Shown: positions 1 through 8,785 of the stretch, in pieces | How the letters are laid out: every line of letters starts with the position of its first letter | Position numbering within the stretch: position 1 is the first letter of the stretch | Assembly: GCA_009928785.1 (NCBI GenBank) | Contig: SABY01000014.1 | Coordinates: forward strand, 1 to 51,612 | Direction: 5' to 3' | From: Clostridia bacterium | GTDB lineage: Bacteria > Bacteroidota > Bacteroidia > Bacteroidales > 4484-276 | Length of the DNA: 51,612 nucleotides | The notes under the pieces: generated by a model | Told to the model about the DNA's origin: nothing | Database searches by the model: none | Seen by the model: the letters and a program-made list of their open reading frames with translations, nothing else | Made by a program: the position numbers and the translations under genes

Positions 1-1551
1 GGTAAAAGTCATGCCTTCGGTGTAGGGTTCTATCATCATGTGCACCTCGCCAAACTGGCCGGAGCCGCCCGATTGTTTTTTGTGGCGGTAGGTAGCTTTG
101 GCGCTCTTGGTGATGGTTTCGCGGTAAGCGATGCGGGGCGTAACGTATTCGAAAGGAATTTTTTCGAGGTTTTCGACAGTCCACTTGATAAGGTTCAGGT
201 GCAACTCGCCCATGCCACCGGCGATAAGCTGGCGTAGCTCCTTGCTGTATTTGATGGTAAAGGTTTTGTCAACCTTATGTATTTCGTTGAGGATGGCATT
301 GAGTTTCTCGTCGTCGGCGCTGTTGGCCGATTTTATTGCCATGGTCATCTTCGGATCGGGAAACTCGATGGGTTCGATGATGTCGTTGGCGTTTTTGGAA
401 ATATTGAGTGTTTCGTTGGTGGCGGTATTTTTGAGCTTGATGGTAGCGCCAATGTCGCCGGAGCTTATCTTAGCTATTTTTTCGCGTGTTTTGCGGCCAG
501 CCATAATGAAGAGTTGCGAGAGGCGCTCTTTGTTGTCGTTGTTAGCGTTGATCATGTCGGTGCCTTCGTTGAGTTCACCGTTACAAACTTTAAAAAACGA
601 TACTTCGCCCAGATGCGATTCGATTACTGTTTTAAAAACAAAAAGTGAAACGGGTTCTTTGGGATCGCATTTCAGCTCTTTGCCTTTGGTGGTTTTTACC
701 GGGGGCATCTCGTTGGGCGCCGGAGCCGAGTTATTGATAAACTCCATCAGGCGGCTCACGCCCATGTTGTGTTTGGCGTTGATGCAAAACACCGGGAACA
801 TGCCGCGGGAAACGAGGCCTTTCTTGATACCTTTTATCATCTCCTCTTCGGTGAGGGTGCCGTTTTCAAAAAATATCTCCATCAGCGCTTCTTCGCTCTC
901 GGCAGCTTTTTCGACCAGCTCTGCCTGCAGCTCTTCGGCTCTCTCCTTTTCGCTGTCGGGAATTTCGAGTTCTTGTGGGGCGCCTCCTTCGTCAGGAAAC
1001 TTGTAGAGTTTCATTTTTAGCAGGTCGATCACCTGGTTGAAACCCAAACCCGGATTAACGGGATATTGACAAATAGTGACGTTGCCGCCAAACTGAGATT
1101 TGAGCTGACGGATGGTTTCGTCGAAGTTGGATTTTTCGTGCTCCAGGTGGTTGATGGCAAAAATTACAGGAGTATGATTGCGCGAGGTGTATCTCCAACT
1201 GATTTCGGCACCTACCTCTACGCCGTTTTGGGCGTTGATCACCATTACACCGGTGTCGGCTACTTTGAGCGCCGAGATTACCTCGCCCACAAAGTCGTCG
1301 AAGCCAGGGGTGTCGATGATGTTAATTTTTTTGCCGCCAAATTCGGCATAGAGTACCGTGGAAGATACGGAGTTTTGGCGTTCGTGTTCTATTTCGCGGT
1401 AGTCGGAAACGGTGTTTTTGTCGTCAACGCTTCCTCTTCTGTTTATCAGTCCTCCCTCGAAGATCATGCACTCGGCAAGTGTGGTTTTTCCGGCCTTGGC
1501 GCCGCCAACGAGCGCAATGTTCCGAATTTCGTCAGTTTGATATACTTTCAT
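1..1551 (-). CDS. Elongation factor G paralog (EF-G2-like), 3' end outside window
   Basis: The reading frame is open from ATG at 1551 to the window edge (517 codons), so the C-terminus (rest of domain IV and V) is missing. It has EF-G layout: GTPase domain, then domain II/III, then the domain IV entry with a YRETI stretch and SGGSGQFGEVH. Key GTPase residues differ from canonical EF-G. The P-loop reads GGAKAGKTT (16-24). Switch II reads DTPGFDD (80-86), with Phe84 where the catalytic His normally sits. The guanine-specificity motif NKxD is replaced by NHLE (134-137). Switch I RGITI is replaced by RQNSV. Bacteroidetes carry such EF-G paralogs; in Bacteroides thetaiotaomicron one was reported to support translocation without GTP hydrolysis. 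The same role here is inference. A -7 box TATTTTTG lies about 60 bp upstream. Sure of the EF-G family; the exact subtype is less certain. Confidence 0.9.
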   Translation of the reverse strand, partial: MKVYQTDEIRNIALVGGAKAGKTTLAECMIFEGGLINRRGSVDDKNTVSDYREIEHERQNSVSSTVLYAEFGGKKINIIDTPGFDDFVGEVISALKVADTGVMVINAQNGVEVGAEISWRYTSRNHTPVIFAINHLEHEKSNFDETIRQLKSQFGGNVTICQYPVNPGLGFNQVIDLLKMKLYKFPDEGGAPQELEIPDSEKERAEELQAELVEKAAESEEALMEIFFENGTLTEEEMIKGIKKGLVSRGMFPVFCINAKHNMGVSRLMEFINNSAPAPNEMPPVKTTKGKELKCDPKEPVSLFVFKTVIESHLGEVSFFKVCNGELNEGTDMINANNDNKERLSQLFIMAGRKTREKIAKISSGDIGATIKLKNTATNETLNISKNANDIIEPIEFPDPKMTMAIKSANSADDEKLNAILNEIHKVDKTFTIKYSKELRQLIAGGMGELHLNLIKWTVENLEKIPFEYVTPRIAYRETITKSAKATYRHKKQSGGSGQFGEVHMMIEPYTEGMTFT

Positions 1552-1612
1552 GTTATCCGATCAAAAAATTAAAAAATAAATAGCTAATGTTGTCCCTATT
1601 TTCAAAGGGATG

Positions 1613-1620
1613 CAAAAATA
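1613..1620 (-). promoter_or_regulatory. Putative -7 box of the EF-G paralog
   Basis: TATTTTTG on the minus strand fits the Bacteroidetes consensus TAnnTTTG and would give a leader of about 55 nt. No clear TTG -33 element was seen. Confidence 0.4.
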
Positions 1621-1900
1621 TAAAAAACTGATTAGGAACGGAAAAAGTTTGTTGTTAACGCAAAAGAATGTTTTGTCAACTGCTGATTTTCAGTCGAAAG
1701 GAATCATTCTAAATTACATCATCAAAATTGAAGACCGGGGAGGAAGTTATTTTTCGCGAAAGCGAGATTGGTTTTTGGTTTTAAAAAAACAGCAAATATT
1801 GCGGTGCTCTGCACCTCTTGAATTCCGGTGGATGGTGGAGGCTACAAATATTTCGTGGCGCTGCCGCTTAAATCAAAATCCGAAATCAGGATAAAGTGTT

Positions 1901-1908
1901 TATTTTTG
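1901..1908 (+). promoter_or_regulatory. Putative -7 box of asnS
   Basis: TATTTTTG matches TAnnTTTG and lies 27 bp before the asnS ATG, implying a leader of roughly 20 nt. No convincing -33 TTG was found. Confidence 0.4.
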
Positions 1909-1935
1909 CGCCTTTCTATAAAAAAGAGGAATTTT

Positions 1936-3336
1936 ATGACGAATAAGATCGAAAGAACAATGGTAGCGGCTTTGCTGCACGACACCGCTTATGACCGCCA
2001 GGTGAATGTGAAAGGCTGGGTGCGCACCCATCGCGGAAGCGGAAAGATTGCCTTTATCGCCCTCAACGACGGCTCTTCCATCCACAGCATACAAGTAGTT
2101 GTAGATGTAAATGCATTTGATAAAGAACTGCTGAAAAAGGTTACCAACGGTTCGGGCATTTCCGTAACGGGCAAGTTGGTGCAGTCGGTGGGCACAGGAC
2201 AAAACAACGAGATACAAGCCACCGAAATAGAGCTTTATGGCACCGCCGACCCTGAGACTTATCCGCTACAGCGCAAAGGCCATTCGATGGAGTTTTTGCG
2301 CGACATAGCACACCTGCGGCCGCGTACCAACACCTTTGGCGCCGTGCTGCGCATACGTCATGCGCTGGCTTTTGCTATTCATAAATATTTCAACGACCGC
2401 GGCTTTTACTATCTTCATGCGCCCATCATCACCGGCTCGGATGCCGAAGGTGCCGGCGAGATGTTTCGCGTTACCACGCTTGACGCACAAAAGCCGCCAC
2501 TGAAAGAAAATGGCACCGTAAACTTTGCAGAAGATTTCTTTGGAAAGGCCACCAACCTCACCGTGTCGGGGCAGCTCGAAGCGGAACTTGGTGCCCTGGC
2601 GTTGTCGCAGGTTTATACTTTCGGACCTACTTTCCGTGCCGAGAACTCAAACACACCCCGTCATCTGGCCGAATTCTGGATGATAGAACCCGAGATGGCC
2701 TTTTATGATATCAACGACAACCAGGATCTGGCCGAAGACTTCCTGAAATATTTGGTGCAGTATGCGCTGGATCATTGTATGGACGACCTGACGTTCCTCA
2801 ACAAGATGTTTGACGCGGAGCTGATAGAAAGGCTGCGGGGAATTATCGCGGTACCTTACGAGCGTCTCACCTACACCCGTGCTGTAGAAATTCTGGAAAA
2901 TTCTGATCGTAAATTTGAATATCCGGTAAGCTGGGGCGTGGACTTACAGGCCGAGCACGAGCGTTTTCTGGTGGAAGTGCATTTTAAAAAACCTGTGATC
3001 CTCACCGATTATCCGTTAGGCATCAAGGCTTTTTATATGAAACAAAATGACGACGGCAAAACGGTTCGCGCCATGGACGTGCTTTTCCCCAACATCGGCG
3101 AGATAATCGGCGGATCGCAACGCGAAGAAGACCTCGAAAAACTTACCAGGCGTATTCATGAAATGGAAATCCCGGAAGAAACATTGTGGTGGTACATCGA
3201 CACACGCCGTTACGGCACCGTCCCGCACAGCGGCTTCGGGCTGGGATTTGAGCGTATGGTGCAGTTTGTCACGGGTATGAAAAACATCCGCGACGTCATC
3301 CCGTTCCCGCGCACTCCCAAACACGCAGAATTTTGA
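1936..3336 (+). CDS. asnS: Asparaginyl-tRNA synthetase
   Basis: Class IIb aminoacyl-tRNA synthetase charging tRNA-Asn with asparagine in the cytoplasm. The N-terminal OB-fold anticodon-binding domain starts near [16 protein letters not shown]. The catalytic core contains motif 2 ([20 protein letters not shown]) and motif 3 at the end ([15 protein letters not shown]). Length is 466 aa, as usual for bacterial AsnRS. The frame is open further upstream, but MTNKIERT at 1936 is chosen because the -7 box at 1901-1908 lies inside the longer version and the upstream residues do not resemble AsnRS. The cell also has AspRS (47370-49136), so Asn-tRNA is probably made directly. rpoN follows after 89 bp. 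Confidence 0.97.
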   Translation: MTNKIERTMVAALLHDTAYDRQVNVKGWVRTHRGSGKIAFIALNDGSSIHSIQVVVDVNAFDKELLKKVTNGSGISVTGKLVQSVGTGQNNEIQATEIELYGTADPETYPLQRKGHSMEFLRDIAHLRPRTNTFGAVLRIRHALAFAIHKYFNDRGFYYLHAPIITGSDAEGAGEMFRVTTLDAQKPPLKENGTVNFAEDFFGKATNLTVSGQLEAELGALALSQVYTFGPTFRAENSNTPRHLAEFWMIEPEMAFYDINDNQDLAEDFLKYLVQYALDHCMDDLTFLNKMFDAELIERLRGIIAVPYERLTYTRAVEILENSDRKFEYPVSWGVDLQAEHERFLVEVHFKKPVILTDYPLGIKAFYMKQNDDGKTVRAMDVLFPNIGEIIGGSQREEDLEKLTRRIHEMEIPEETLWWYIDTRRYGTVPHSGFGLGFERMVQFVTGMKNIRDVIPFPRTPKHAEF

Positions 3337-3425
3337 GAGCTGTTTTTTAAAAAGAAGTTTTACTTTAGCAAAAAAATTAGTGAACGTTTATTACTAAAAT
3401 AAATATAGGAAACGGAAAAGGCAAC

Positions 3426-4892
3426 ATGGGTAAACAGGGGCTGGTTCAGAAACTTTCATTACAACATCAATTATCGCCACAGCAAATACTGCTGATGAAG
3501 CTGCTTCAGATTCCCTCTATTGCATTGGAGCAGCGCATAAAACAAGAGATCGAAGAAAATCCGGCGCTCGACGAGAGTGACGAGCTGGAGGATGAGTTTG
3601 AAGAGCAGGAGGAGGAGTTCGAGAATGAGATGGATAGCAAAGACAGCGATGAGTTTGATTTGAACGACTACATCGGCGACGACGACATCCCCGCTTATAA
3701 GCTTTCGGCCAACAACACCAGCCGCGACGACGAGCGCAAAGAGATTCCATACTCGTCGGGGCGTACCTTCCACGAAAACCTCACCACACAGCTTAGCATG
3801 CGCCATCTCGACGAAAAGCAGATGGTGATAGCCAACACAATCATTGGTAACCTCGACGATTCGGGATATTTGCAGCGCGACCTTACCGCCATGGTCGATG
3901 ACCTGGCTTTTACACAAAACGTGGTAGCTGATCAAGCCGAGATTCTTGAGGTGCTGCAAATGATTCAGGAACTCGACCCTGCCGGCGTGGGCGCCCGCGA
4001 CCTGAAAGAATGCCTGCTGATACAACTGCGCCGCAAACAAGACGAAAACTCCGAACGCGACCTTTCGTTGCCCATGCTTTTGCTCGAACAGTATTTTGAC
4101 GAGTTTACCAAAAAACATTACGACAAAATCCTGAAAAAGGCAAAAATTGAAGAAGAAGAACTCAAAGAGGCCATCGACGAAATACTAAAGCTCAACCCCA
4201 AACCAGGCAGCTCGATGAACGAAAGTGGCAAGGGGAGCCATTATATCACGCCCGATTTTATCATTACTATCACAGACGGCGAGCTGGAGCTGACCTTAAG
4301 CTCACGCAATGCGCCGGAGCTGCGCCTCAACCGCACCTACACCGAGATGATGGAGGCCTATGCTGCCGATAAAAGCAAGAAATCGTCGCAGCAGAAAGAT
4401 GCCATCATGTTTGTGAAACGCAAAATCGACTCGGCGCGCTGGTTTATCGATGCCATCCGGCAGCGACAAAACACGCTCCTGGTAACCATGAACGCCATCA
4501 TGAACTATCAGGCTGAGTATTTCCTCACCGGCGACGAAACGCGCCTGCGTCCGATGATCCTCAAAGACATCGCGGAGATTGTAAACCTCGACATCTCCAC
4601 CATTTCGCGTGTGGCCAACAGCAAATATGTACAGACCGCTTACGGCACATTCCTGCTCAAGAGTTTCTTCTCCGAATCGATGCAAACCGAATCGGGCGAA
4701 GAGGTTTCGACCAGGGAGATAAAGAAGATATTGCAGGACTGCGTAGCGGCCGAAAACAAATCCAAACCTGTAACCGACGAACAGCTCACTGGCCTGCTAA
4801 AAGAAAAAGGCTACAACATTGCCCGCCGCACCGTAGCCAAATACCGAGAGCAACTTAGCATCCCTGTAGCACGGCTTCGCAAGGAGCTGTAG
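3426..4892 (+). CDS. rpoN: RNA polymerase sigma-54 factor
   Basis: Sigma-54 directs RNA polymerase to -24/-12 promoters and needs an AAA+ enhancer-binding protein. The 488-aa product shows the three RpoN regions. The Gln/Leu-rich activator-interacting N-terminus includes LSLQHQLSPQQILLMKLLQI. A very acidic linker follows (about residues 48-80, rich in E and D). The core-binding and DNA-binding domains end in the RpoN box ARRTVAKYREQLSIP near the C-terminus. It starts at ATG 3426, downstream of asnS on the same strand, so co-transcription is possible. No sigma-54 enhancer-binding protein was found in this window. Confidence 0.97.
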   Translation: MGKQGLVQKLSLQHQLSPQQILLMKLLQIPSIALEQRIKQEIEENPALDESDELEDEFEEQEEEFENEMDSKDSDEFDLNDYIGDDDIPAYKLSANNTSRDDERKEIPYSSGRTFHENLTTQLSMRHLDEKQMVIANTIIGNLDDSGYLQRDLTAMVDDLAFTQNVVADQAEILEVLQMIQELDPAGVGARDLKECLLIQLRRKQDENSERDLSLPMLLLEQYFDEFTKKHYDKILKKAKIEEEELKEAIDEILKLNPKPGSSMNESGKGSHYITPDFIITITDGELELTLSSRNAPELRLNRTYTEMMEAYAADKSKKSSQQKDAIMFVKRKIDSARWFIDAIRQRQNTLLVTMNAIMNYQAEYFLTGDETRLRPMILKDIAEIVNLDISTISRVANSKYVQTAYGTFLLKSFFSESMQTESGEEVSTREIKKILQDCVAAENKSKPVTDEQLTGLLKEKGYNIARRTVAKYREQLSIPVARLRKEL

Positions 4893-5118
4893 AATATAAT
4901 TTTCTTGCTCTTCGTCACTCTGCCTAACCACCTCCACACCCTGTTGCAATAGTTCCACAAGATTATGCCTGTGGCAGCCTGCCAGTGGGAGCATGAAAGC
5001 TACGCGTGATGCTACGTTACGGCGTATTGTACCATACTAATGCCGACATAATAGCTTGCTGCAAAACAGCCGGCATGATTATTCATGTTTAAATCTTATC
5101 ATCAAAACTTAAAACAAC

Positions 5119-5319
5119 ATGAACACCCAACAAGACGAGAATCTGAATTTGAGCGGACGCTGGGATTATGTCCGTGGCAAGCTTAAAGAAAAATACCCAC
5201 ATCTCACTGAAGACGATCTGCGATACGATGGAAACGACAGCATGTTTGTGGGTCGGCTGGAAAAAAGATTGGGTGGCGAAAAGCGAGAAAGCATTATCCG
5301 CACCATTAAAACCCTATAA
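5119..5319 (+). CDS. CsbD-like small stress protein
   Basis: A 66-aa hydrophilic protein with the CsbD-like pattern: a tryptophan-containing GRWDYVRGKLKEKYPHLT start, then DDLRYDGND and GRLEKRLGGEKRE. The family is small, helical and often induced by general stress; its molecular role is unknown. The ATG at 5119 is the only sensible start. It stands alone, 226 bp after rpoN. The upstream gap (4893-5118) holds only weak inverted repeats (ATGCCG...CGGCAT around 5041-5086) and no clear promoter. Confidence 0.75.
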   Translation: MNTQQDENLNLSGRWDYVRGKLKEKYPHLTEDDLRYDGNDSMFVGRLEKRLGGEKRESIIRTIKTL

Positions 5320-5481
5320 AAACAATCCAAATCTGGCAAATTGTAAAAGTTCCGGGGCAGTTTCTACTTTCTTTGTAGCCCTTTTTCATAAACGTTTCGT
5401 TGCTTTAATATCCCCGACACTGCACGATCCCAACCCGGACTTTTACTTTTTTTCTTCCCTGAATTTATTTGCAATTTCACA

Positions 5482-6195
5482 TTACATCATACCGGCCAGG
5501 GTGGCTGCATTTTTAGGTGCAAAGCCATTGTAATCATTATTAAAATAACCGTAGATGCGCGTGGTTCCGGTAGCCACAAGTTGCTGCTTCCACCTGTGTA
5601 GGTCTTCATCGGTGAACCAGTCGCTATACCAATGGTACTTACCATGAAAACGGATATATACTTCGTCGGCGGTGCGGATGGGCGGGGTGGTGAGATAGTT
5701 GGGGGCAGCCATGATACAAAATGCAATGCCATGTCGCTGCAATAGTTGGTACACCTCATCGGTAAACCAGGAGCTGTGGCGAAATTCCACAACGTTGCAA
5801 CAAAACCGGGGCAACTGTTTGCAGAAATAATCCAGGCGCGGCATGTCGAGGTGCAGGCTTGGCGGAAGCTGCCATAGCACACAAGCCAGCTTATCCTGGA
5901 GCAGGGAAGCCAGATTGTAAAAACGTTTTATGCTCTCCTCTACCTGATACAATTTTTTGAGATGCGTGATGTAGCGGCTGCCTTTTAGCGTAAAGCGAAA
6001 ATGCTCCGGTACGCGGCTGTACCAACGGCGCAATGTACCTTCGCGCGGCAGGTTGTAAAAGCTGCTGTTGATTTCCACGGTATTGTAGCGCGCTGCATAA
6101 TATTCGAGCCACTGCCGCTGTGGCAACTCTTGTGGATAGAAGTTGCCGATCCAATGATTGTACATAAAGCCCGAACATCCGATAAAATGATCCAT
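5482..6195 (-). CDS. DUF72 family protein (YecE-like)
   Basis: A 237-aa TIM-barrel-type DUF72 protein. Typical features are the N-terminal GCSGFMYNHWIGNFYP, the YNTVEINSSFYNLP segment, the RFTLKGSRYITHLKKL segment and VVEFRHSSWF. The late YGYFNNDYNGFAPKNA segment is the usual DUF72 C-terminal signature (YFNN...A..A). The family's reaction is unknown. ATG at 6195 is supported by homology starting at once. A 31-codon ORF with a good ribosome binding site ends 12 bp upstream, so the two may be co-translated. No clear terminator was seen between this gene and the convergent CsbD gene. Confidence 0.85.
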   Translation of the reverse strand: MDHFIGCSGFMYNHWIGNFYPQELPQRQWLEYYAARYNTVEINSSFYNLPREGTLRRWYSRVPEHFRFTLKGSRYITHLKKLYQVEESIKRFYNLASLLQDKLACVLWQLPPSLHLDMPRLDYFCKQLPRFCCNVVEFRHSSWFTDEVYQLLQRHGIAFCIMAAPNYLTTPPIRTADEVYIRFHGKYHWYSDWFTDEDLHRWKQQLVATGTTRIYGYFNNDYNGFAPKNAATLAGMM

Positions 6196-6207
6196 AGTGT
6201 CAGAATT

Positions 6208-6303
6208 TTATTTCAGCAAGGTTGGTGTGCGATGGCCTTTGGAGAGCACTTTAAAAGGATGCTTGATTTCGATGGTGTGGCCGTTGGCTGTTATGGTTTT
6301 CAT
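6208..6303 (-). CDS. Possible 31-aa small protein upstream of DUF72
   Basis: ATG at 6303 is preceded by AAGAAGGA at suitable spacing, one of the better Shine-Dalgarno sequences in the window. The frame runs 31 codons to TAA at 6208-6210 and encodes a basic, Thr/Lys/His-rich peptide beginning MKTITANGHTIEIKH. It ends 12 bp before the DUF72 ATG. It may be a real micro-protein or a leader that sets DUF72 translation. No family was recognised. Confidence 0.35.
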   Translation of the reverse strand: MKTITANGHTIEIKHPFKVLSKGHRTPTLLK

Positions 6304-6443
6304 AATCCTTCTTTAGCAATGAAAATTAATAAAACGAAACAAATCAGTTTATCAAAAACTCTTCCATTTGCTGATGGTCAGCCCATTTTTTGTTAGCCAC
6401 GCTAACATCTCTCTGGCACATCGCAGTGGAGTGAAAGATCAAA

Positions 6444-6479
6444 AAAAAAGAGAATCGCCCTACGACGATTCTCTTTTTT
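6444..6479. terminator. Rho-independent terminator (bidirectional) after GAPDH 1
   Basis: A perfect 14-bp inverted repeat (AAAAAAGAGAATCG / CGATTCTCTTTTTT) with an 8-nt loop, A-tract on one side and T-tract on the other. It lies 32 bp beyond the GAPDH stop and can work from either direction. Confidence 0.85.
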
Positions 6480-6510
6480 AATCTTACTCCAGGTTGTAAT
6501 TCGGCGACAA

Positions 6511-7515
6511 TTATTTCGAGTTGCCAAGCATATACTCCGCTGTGCGCAGCATCTGGTTGCTGTAGCCCCATTCGTTGTCGTACCAGCTCATAATTTTAAT
6601 TAAGTCGCCGTCGATCGACATGGTCATTTCCAGATCAACGATGGAGGCGCGGGTATCCTGAATAATGTCCGACGAAACGAGCGGCTCGTCCGTGACGCCC
6701 AGTATGCCGCGGTAGCGATCGGTTTCGGCTTCTTTTCTAAAAATCTCATTCACTTGTTCTTTGTTGGCTTTTTTGCGTGTTACAAAGTTGATGTCGCTTA
6801 TGGAACCTGCCGGTATGGGCCCCCGAATGGCTGATCCTTCAAACTTGCCGGCGAGCTGGGTAAGCACACGGGTGGTGGCTTTGGTGGCGCCGGTTGTGGT
6901 AGGTACAAAGTTTTGTGCAGCAGCACGGCCGCGTCGTAGCTTTTTGTTGGGCGAGTCCACGAGCGCCTGCGTGGAAGTATAAGCGTGGATGGTGGTCATG
7001 GTGGCTTTTGCAACGCCCAGATGGCGATCCATAATTTCGGTTACCGGCGCTATACAGTTGGTGGTGCAACTGGCGCACGACACAATGCGGTCGTCTTTGG
7101 CAGGTTTATTCACACCAAAAACTATAGTGGGCACCTCTTCGTCTTTGGCCGGCGCCGACAAGATTACGCGTTTTGCTCCTGCATTCAAATGACTTTGCAG
7201 CGTGTGCATGGTATTAAAAACACCGGTGCACTCAAACACCAGGTCGATCTGATGTTCTTTCCAGGGCAGCAGCGTCGGGTCTTTTTCTTGCGAAAGCATT
7301 ACTTTGTGTGGCCCAATCATCAGATAACCTTCGTGTACCGAAACTTTGTGTTCGCAGCGCCCGTAAACTGTGTCGTATTGCAGCAGGTAAGCCAGGGTCT
7401 TGGCATCTATCAGATCGTTGGCGGCAACTATTTCCAGTTGCGGGTGGTGCACCAGCAGCTTCAGCATTGCGCGGCCAATTCTTCCCAGTCCGTTGATAGC
7501 GATTTTGTAACTCAT
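6511..7515 (-). CDS. gap: Glyceraldehyde-3-phosphate dehydrogenase, copy 1 (type I)
   Basis: Converts glyceraldehyde-3-phosphate, NAD(P)+ and phosphate to 1,3-bisphosphoglycerate in glycolysis/gluconeogenesis. The product has 334 aa. The Rossmann motif INGLGRIGR is at the start and AAND (31-34) suggests NAD use. The catalytic loop CASCTTNC has Cys150, and His177 follows in TTIHAYT. The late signature SWYDNEWGYS is intact. The loop keeps the second Cys (Cys154), unlike copy 2 at 35231-36241. A strong hairpin terminator follows. The upstream gap has no unambiguous promoter. Confidence 0.95.
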   Translation of the reverse strand: MSYKIAINGLGRIGRAMLKLLVHHPQLEIVAANDLIDAKTLAYLLQYDTVYGRCEHKVSVHEGYLMIGPHKVMLSQEKDPTLLPWKEHQIDLVFECTGVFNTMHTLQSHLNAGAKRVILSAPAKDEEVPTIVFGVNKPAKDDRIVSCASCTTNCIAPVTEIMDRHLGVAKATMTTIHAYTSTQALVDSPNKKLRRGRAAAQNFVPTTTGATKATTRVLTQLAGKFEGSAIRGPIPAGSISDINFVTRKKANKEQVNEIFRKEAETDRYRGILGVTDEPLVSSDIIQDTRASIVDLEMTMSIDGDLIKIMSWYDNEWGYSNQMLRTAEYMLGNSK

Positions 7516-7865
7516 AATGATTTTGTTTTTAAAAATAAATTTAAACTATGATGATTTCTTCTTTTTTGGTGAAAGCATTTGCAACATTTCTGTGCGCAGT
7601 TGTTTTGTAGTGTTAAAACTATGCCATTAGCAAAGCCAGCGTTATAATAAGGAAATTGGAAGAAACATTGTTGCCTTTATGGGGCTATATGTACGAAAGT
7701 GTTGGGACAAAATCTTTAAAATACAAACACGCCGGAATCGCTATAAAAATCAACAGCACGTGGAGCAATTTCCACATTAAAGCAATTTTTAAACGATGCC
7801 GCGCAGTTGTAGGCTATGGCATGAAAATGACAGTTGAGATTTATCATATTTAAAAATAAATACAC
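7516..7865. other. Intergenic region between divergent gap and methyltransferase genes
   Basis: 350 bp separating two divergent genes, so it should hold both promoters. It is AT-rich. The boxes are poor matches to TAnnTTTG (TAGTTTAA on the minus strand about 35 bp before gap). The small open frame at 7656-7853 has no recognisable features. Nothing else was seen. Confidence 0.5.
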
Positions 7866-8669
7866 ATGCACGAAGACGTTAGAGAATATTACAACGATCA
7901 TGTAAAAGATGAAGACCACCGGCTGGATGAACATCCATTCGAGATTCCTGTGCTGTTGCATTACGCCGGTAAATATCTCAACCCCGGCGATAATATTTTT
8001 GATGTGGCCTGCGGCACGGGGCGCATCGCGCAGCAGTTGATGAAAAAGGGATATTTCGTGGGATTAAACGATCTCTCCGACGAAAACATCCGGCTGGTAA
8101 AAGAGCGCCTGGGAACCAACCGTAACTTACTTTTTACCGAACGCAACGATGCCCTGGAAAGTGAGGGCTGGAGCAAAAAGCGGTGGGACGCAATTTTCAT
8201 TCTCGGACCGATGTATCACATCATTAGCGAAAGCGAAAAAGTGAAAATGTTGACGATGGCTTATGATAACCTCAAACCTGGCGGATACGTGTTCGCCTCT
8301 TTTATGACACGCGCCGGCGCCATGGTTTATGGTTTGAAAAATAATCCCAAAGGCATTCTTTATCCCGATGGCGCACTTTCACAATGGGAAACTGGCACCG
8401 ACAACCGGTTTGTAGAAGGCACCGAATATTTTACACATGCCTATTTCGCGCATCCGCAGGAGGTGGCTCCGCTACTCGAAAAGGCCGGTCTGAAGCCGCT
8501 GGCATTGGCAGGCGTGGAAGGAATTTTTGGTGAGCGCTTCGAGTTGTACCACCGCCTGGAAGAAGATTTGAAAAATGCCTGGATGGATTTTGTAATCAAA
8601 CACACCGAAGACCCGCATCTTATCGAACACTCCAAGCACTTGCTCAGCATCTCACAAAAACCCGGTTAG
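7866..8669 (+). CDS. SAM-dependent class I methyltransferase
   Basis: A 267-aa soluble protein with a methyltransferase fold. Motif I is FDVACGTGRIA (residues 45-55), the acidic post-I strand leads to LNDLSDENI, and motif IV/post region is WDAIFILGPMYHI. The motif VI region is LKPGGYVFASFM. The tryptophan- and charge-rich C-terminus likely shapes the substrate site. The substrate cannot be read from sequence; the family ranges from small molecules to cofactors. ATG at 7866 is chosen because the HEDVREYYND helix fits the usual N-terminus. It stands alone on the plus strand, divergent from gap. Confidence 0.85.
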   Translation: MHEDVREYYNDHVKDEDHRLDEHPFEIPVLLHYAGKYLNPGDNIFDVACGTGRIAQQLMKKGYFVGLNDLSDENIRLVKERLGTNRNLLFTERNDALESEGWSKKRWDAIFILGPMYHIISESEKVKMLTMAYDNLKPGGYVFASFMTRAGAMVYGLKNNPKGILYPDGALSQWETGTDNRFVEGTEYFTHAYFAHPQEVAPLLEKAGLKPLALAGVEGIFGERFELYHRLEEDLKNAWMDFVIKHTEDPHLIEHSKHLLSISQKPG

Positions 8670-8680
8670 CAGGGTTCCAT

Positions 8681-8708
8681 TTTGCCCATTTAAAAAAAAT
8701 ATATTTTG
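8681..8708 (+). promoter_or_regulatory. Putative promoter of the HxSNG outer-membrane protein gene
   Basis: TTTG at 8681-8684 and ATATTTTG at 8701-8708 (one mismatch to TAnnTTTG) separated by 16 bp. They lie about 78 bp before the ATG at 8786. Confidence 0.35.
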
Positions 8709-8785
8709 CAAAAGCCTTGCACAGCGGAAATGAAACCCGACTTCCCAAATCATAATTTTAAAATAATTCGATAATGAAATGAAAG

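Noticed and set aside
131..1006. 291-codon plus-strand frame over the EF-G paralog
   Set aside because: Ser/Leu-rich shadow; the minus strand encodes a clear EF-G.
1610..1894. 94-codon frame before asnS
   Set aside because: It overlaps the promoters of asnS and the EF-G paralog and has no coding features.
1828..1935. N-terminal extension of AsnRS
   Set aside because: The -7 box lies in it and the total length without it (466 aa) is the family norm.
7656..7853. 65-codon frame between gap 1 and the methyltransferase
   Set aside because: No ribosome site, no conserved pattern, ends just before the next gene; AT-rich intergenic sequence explains it.
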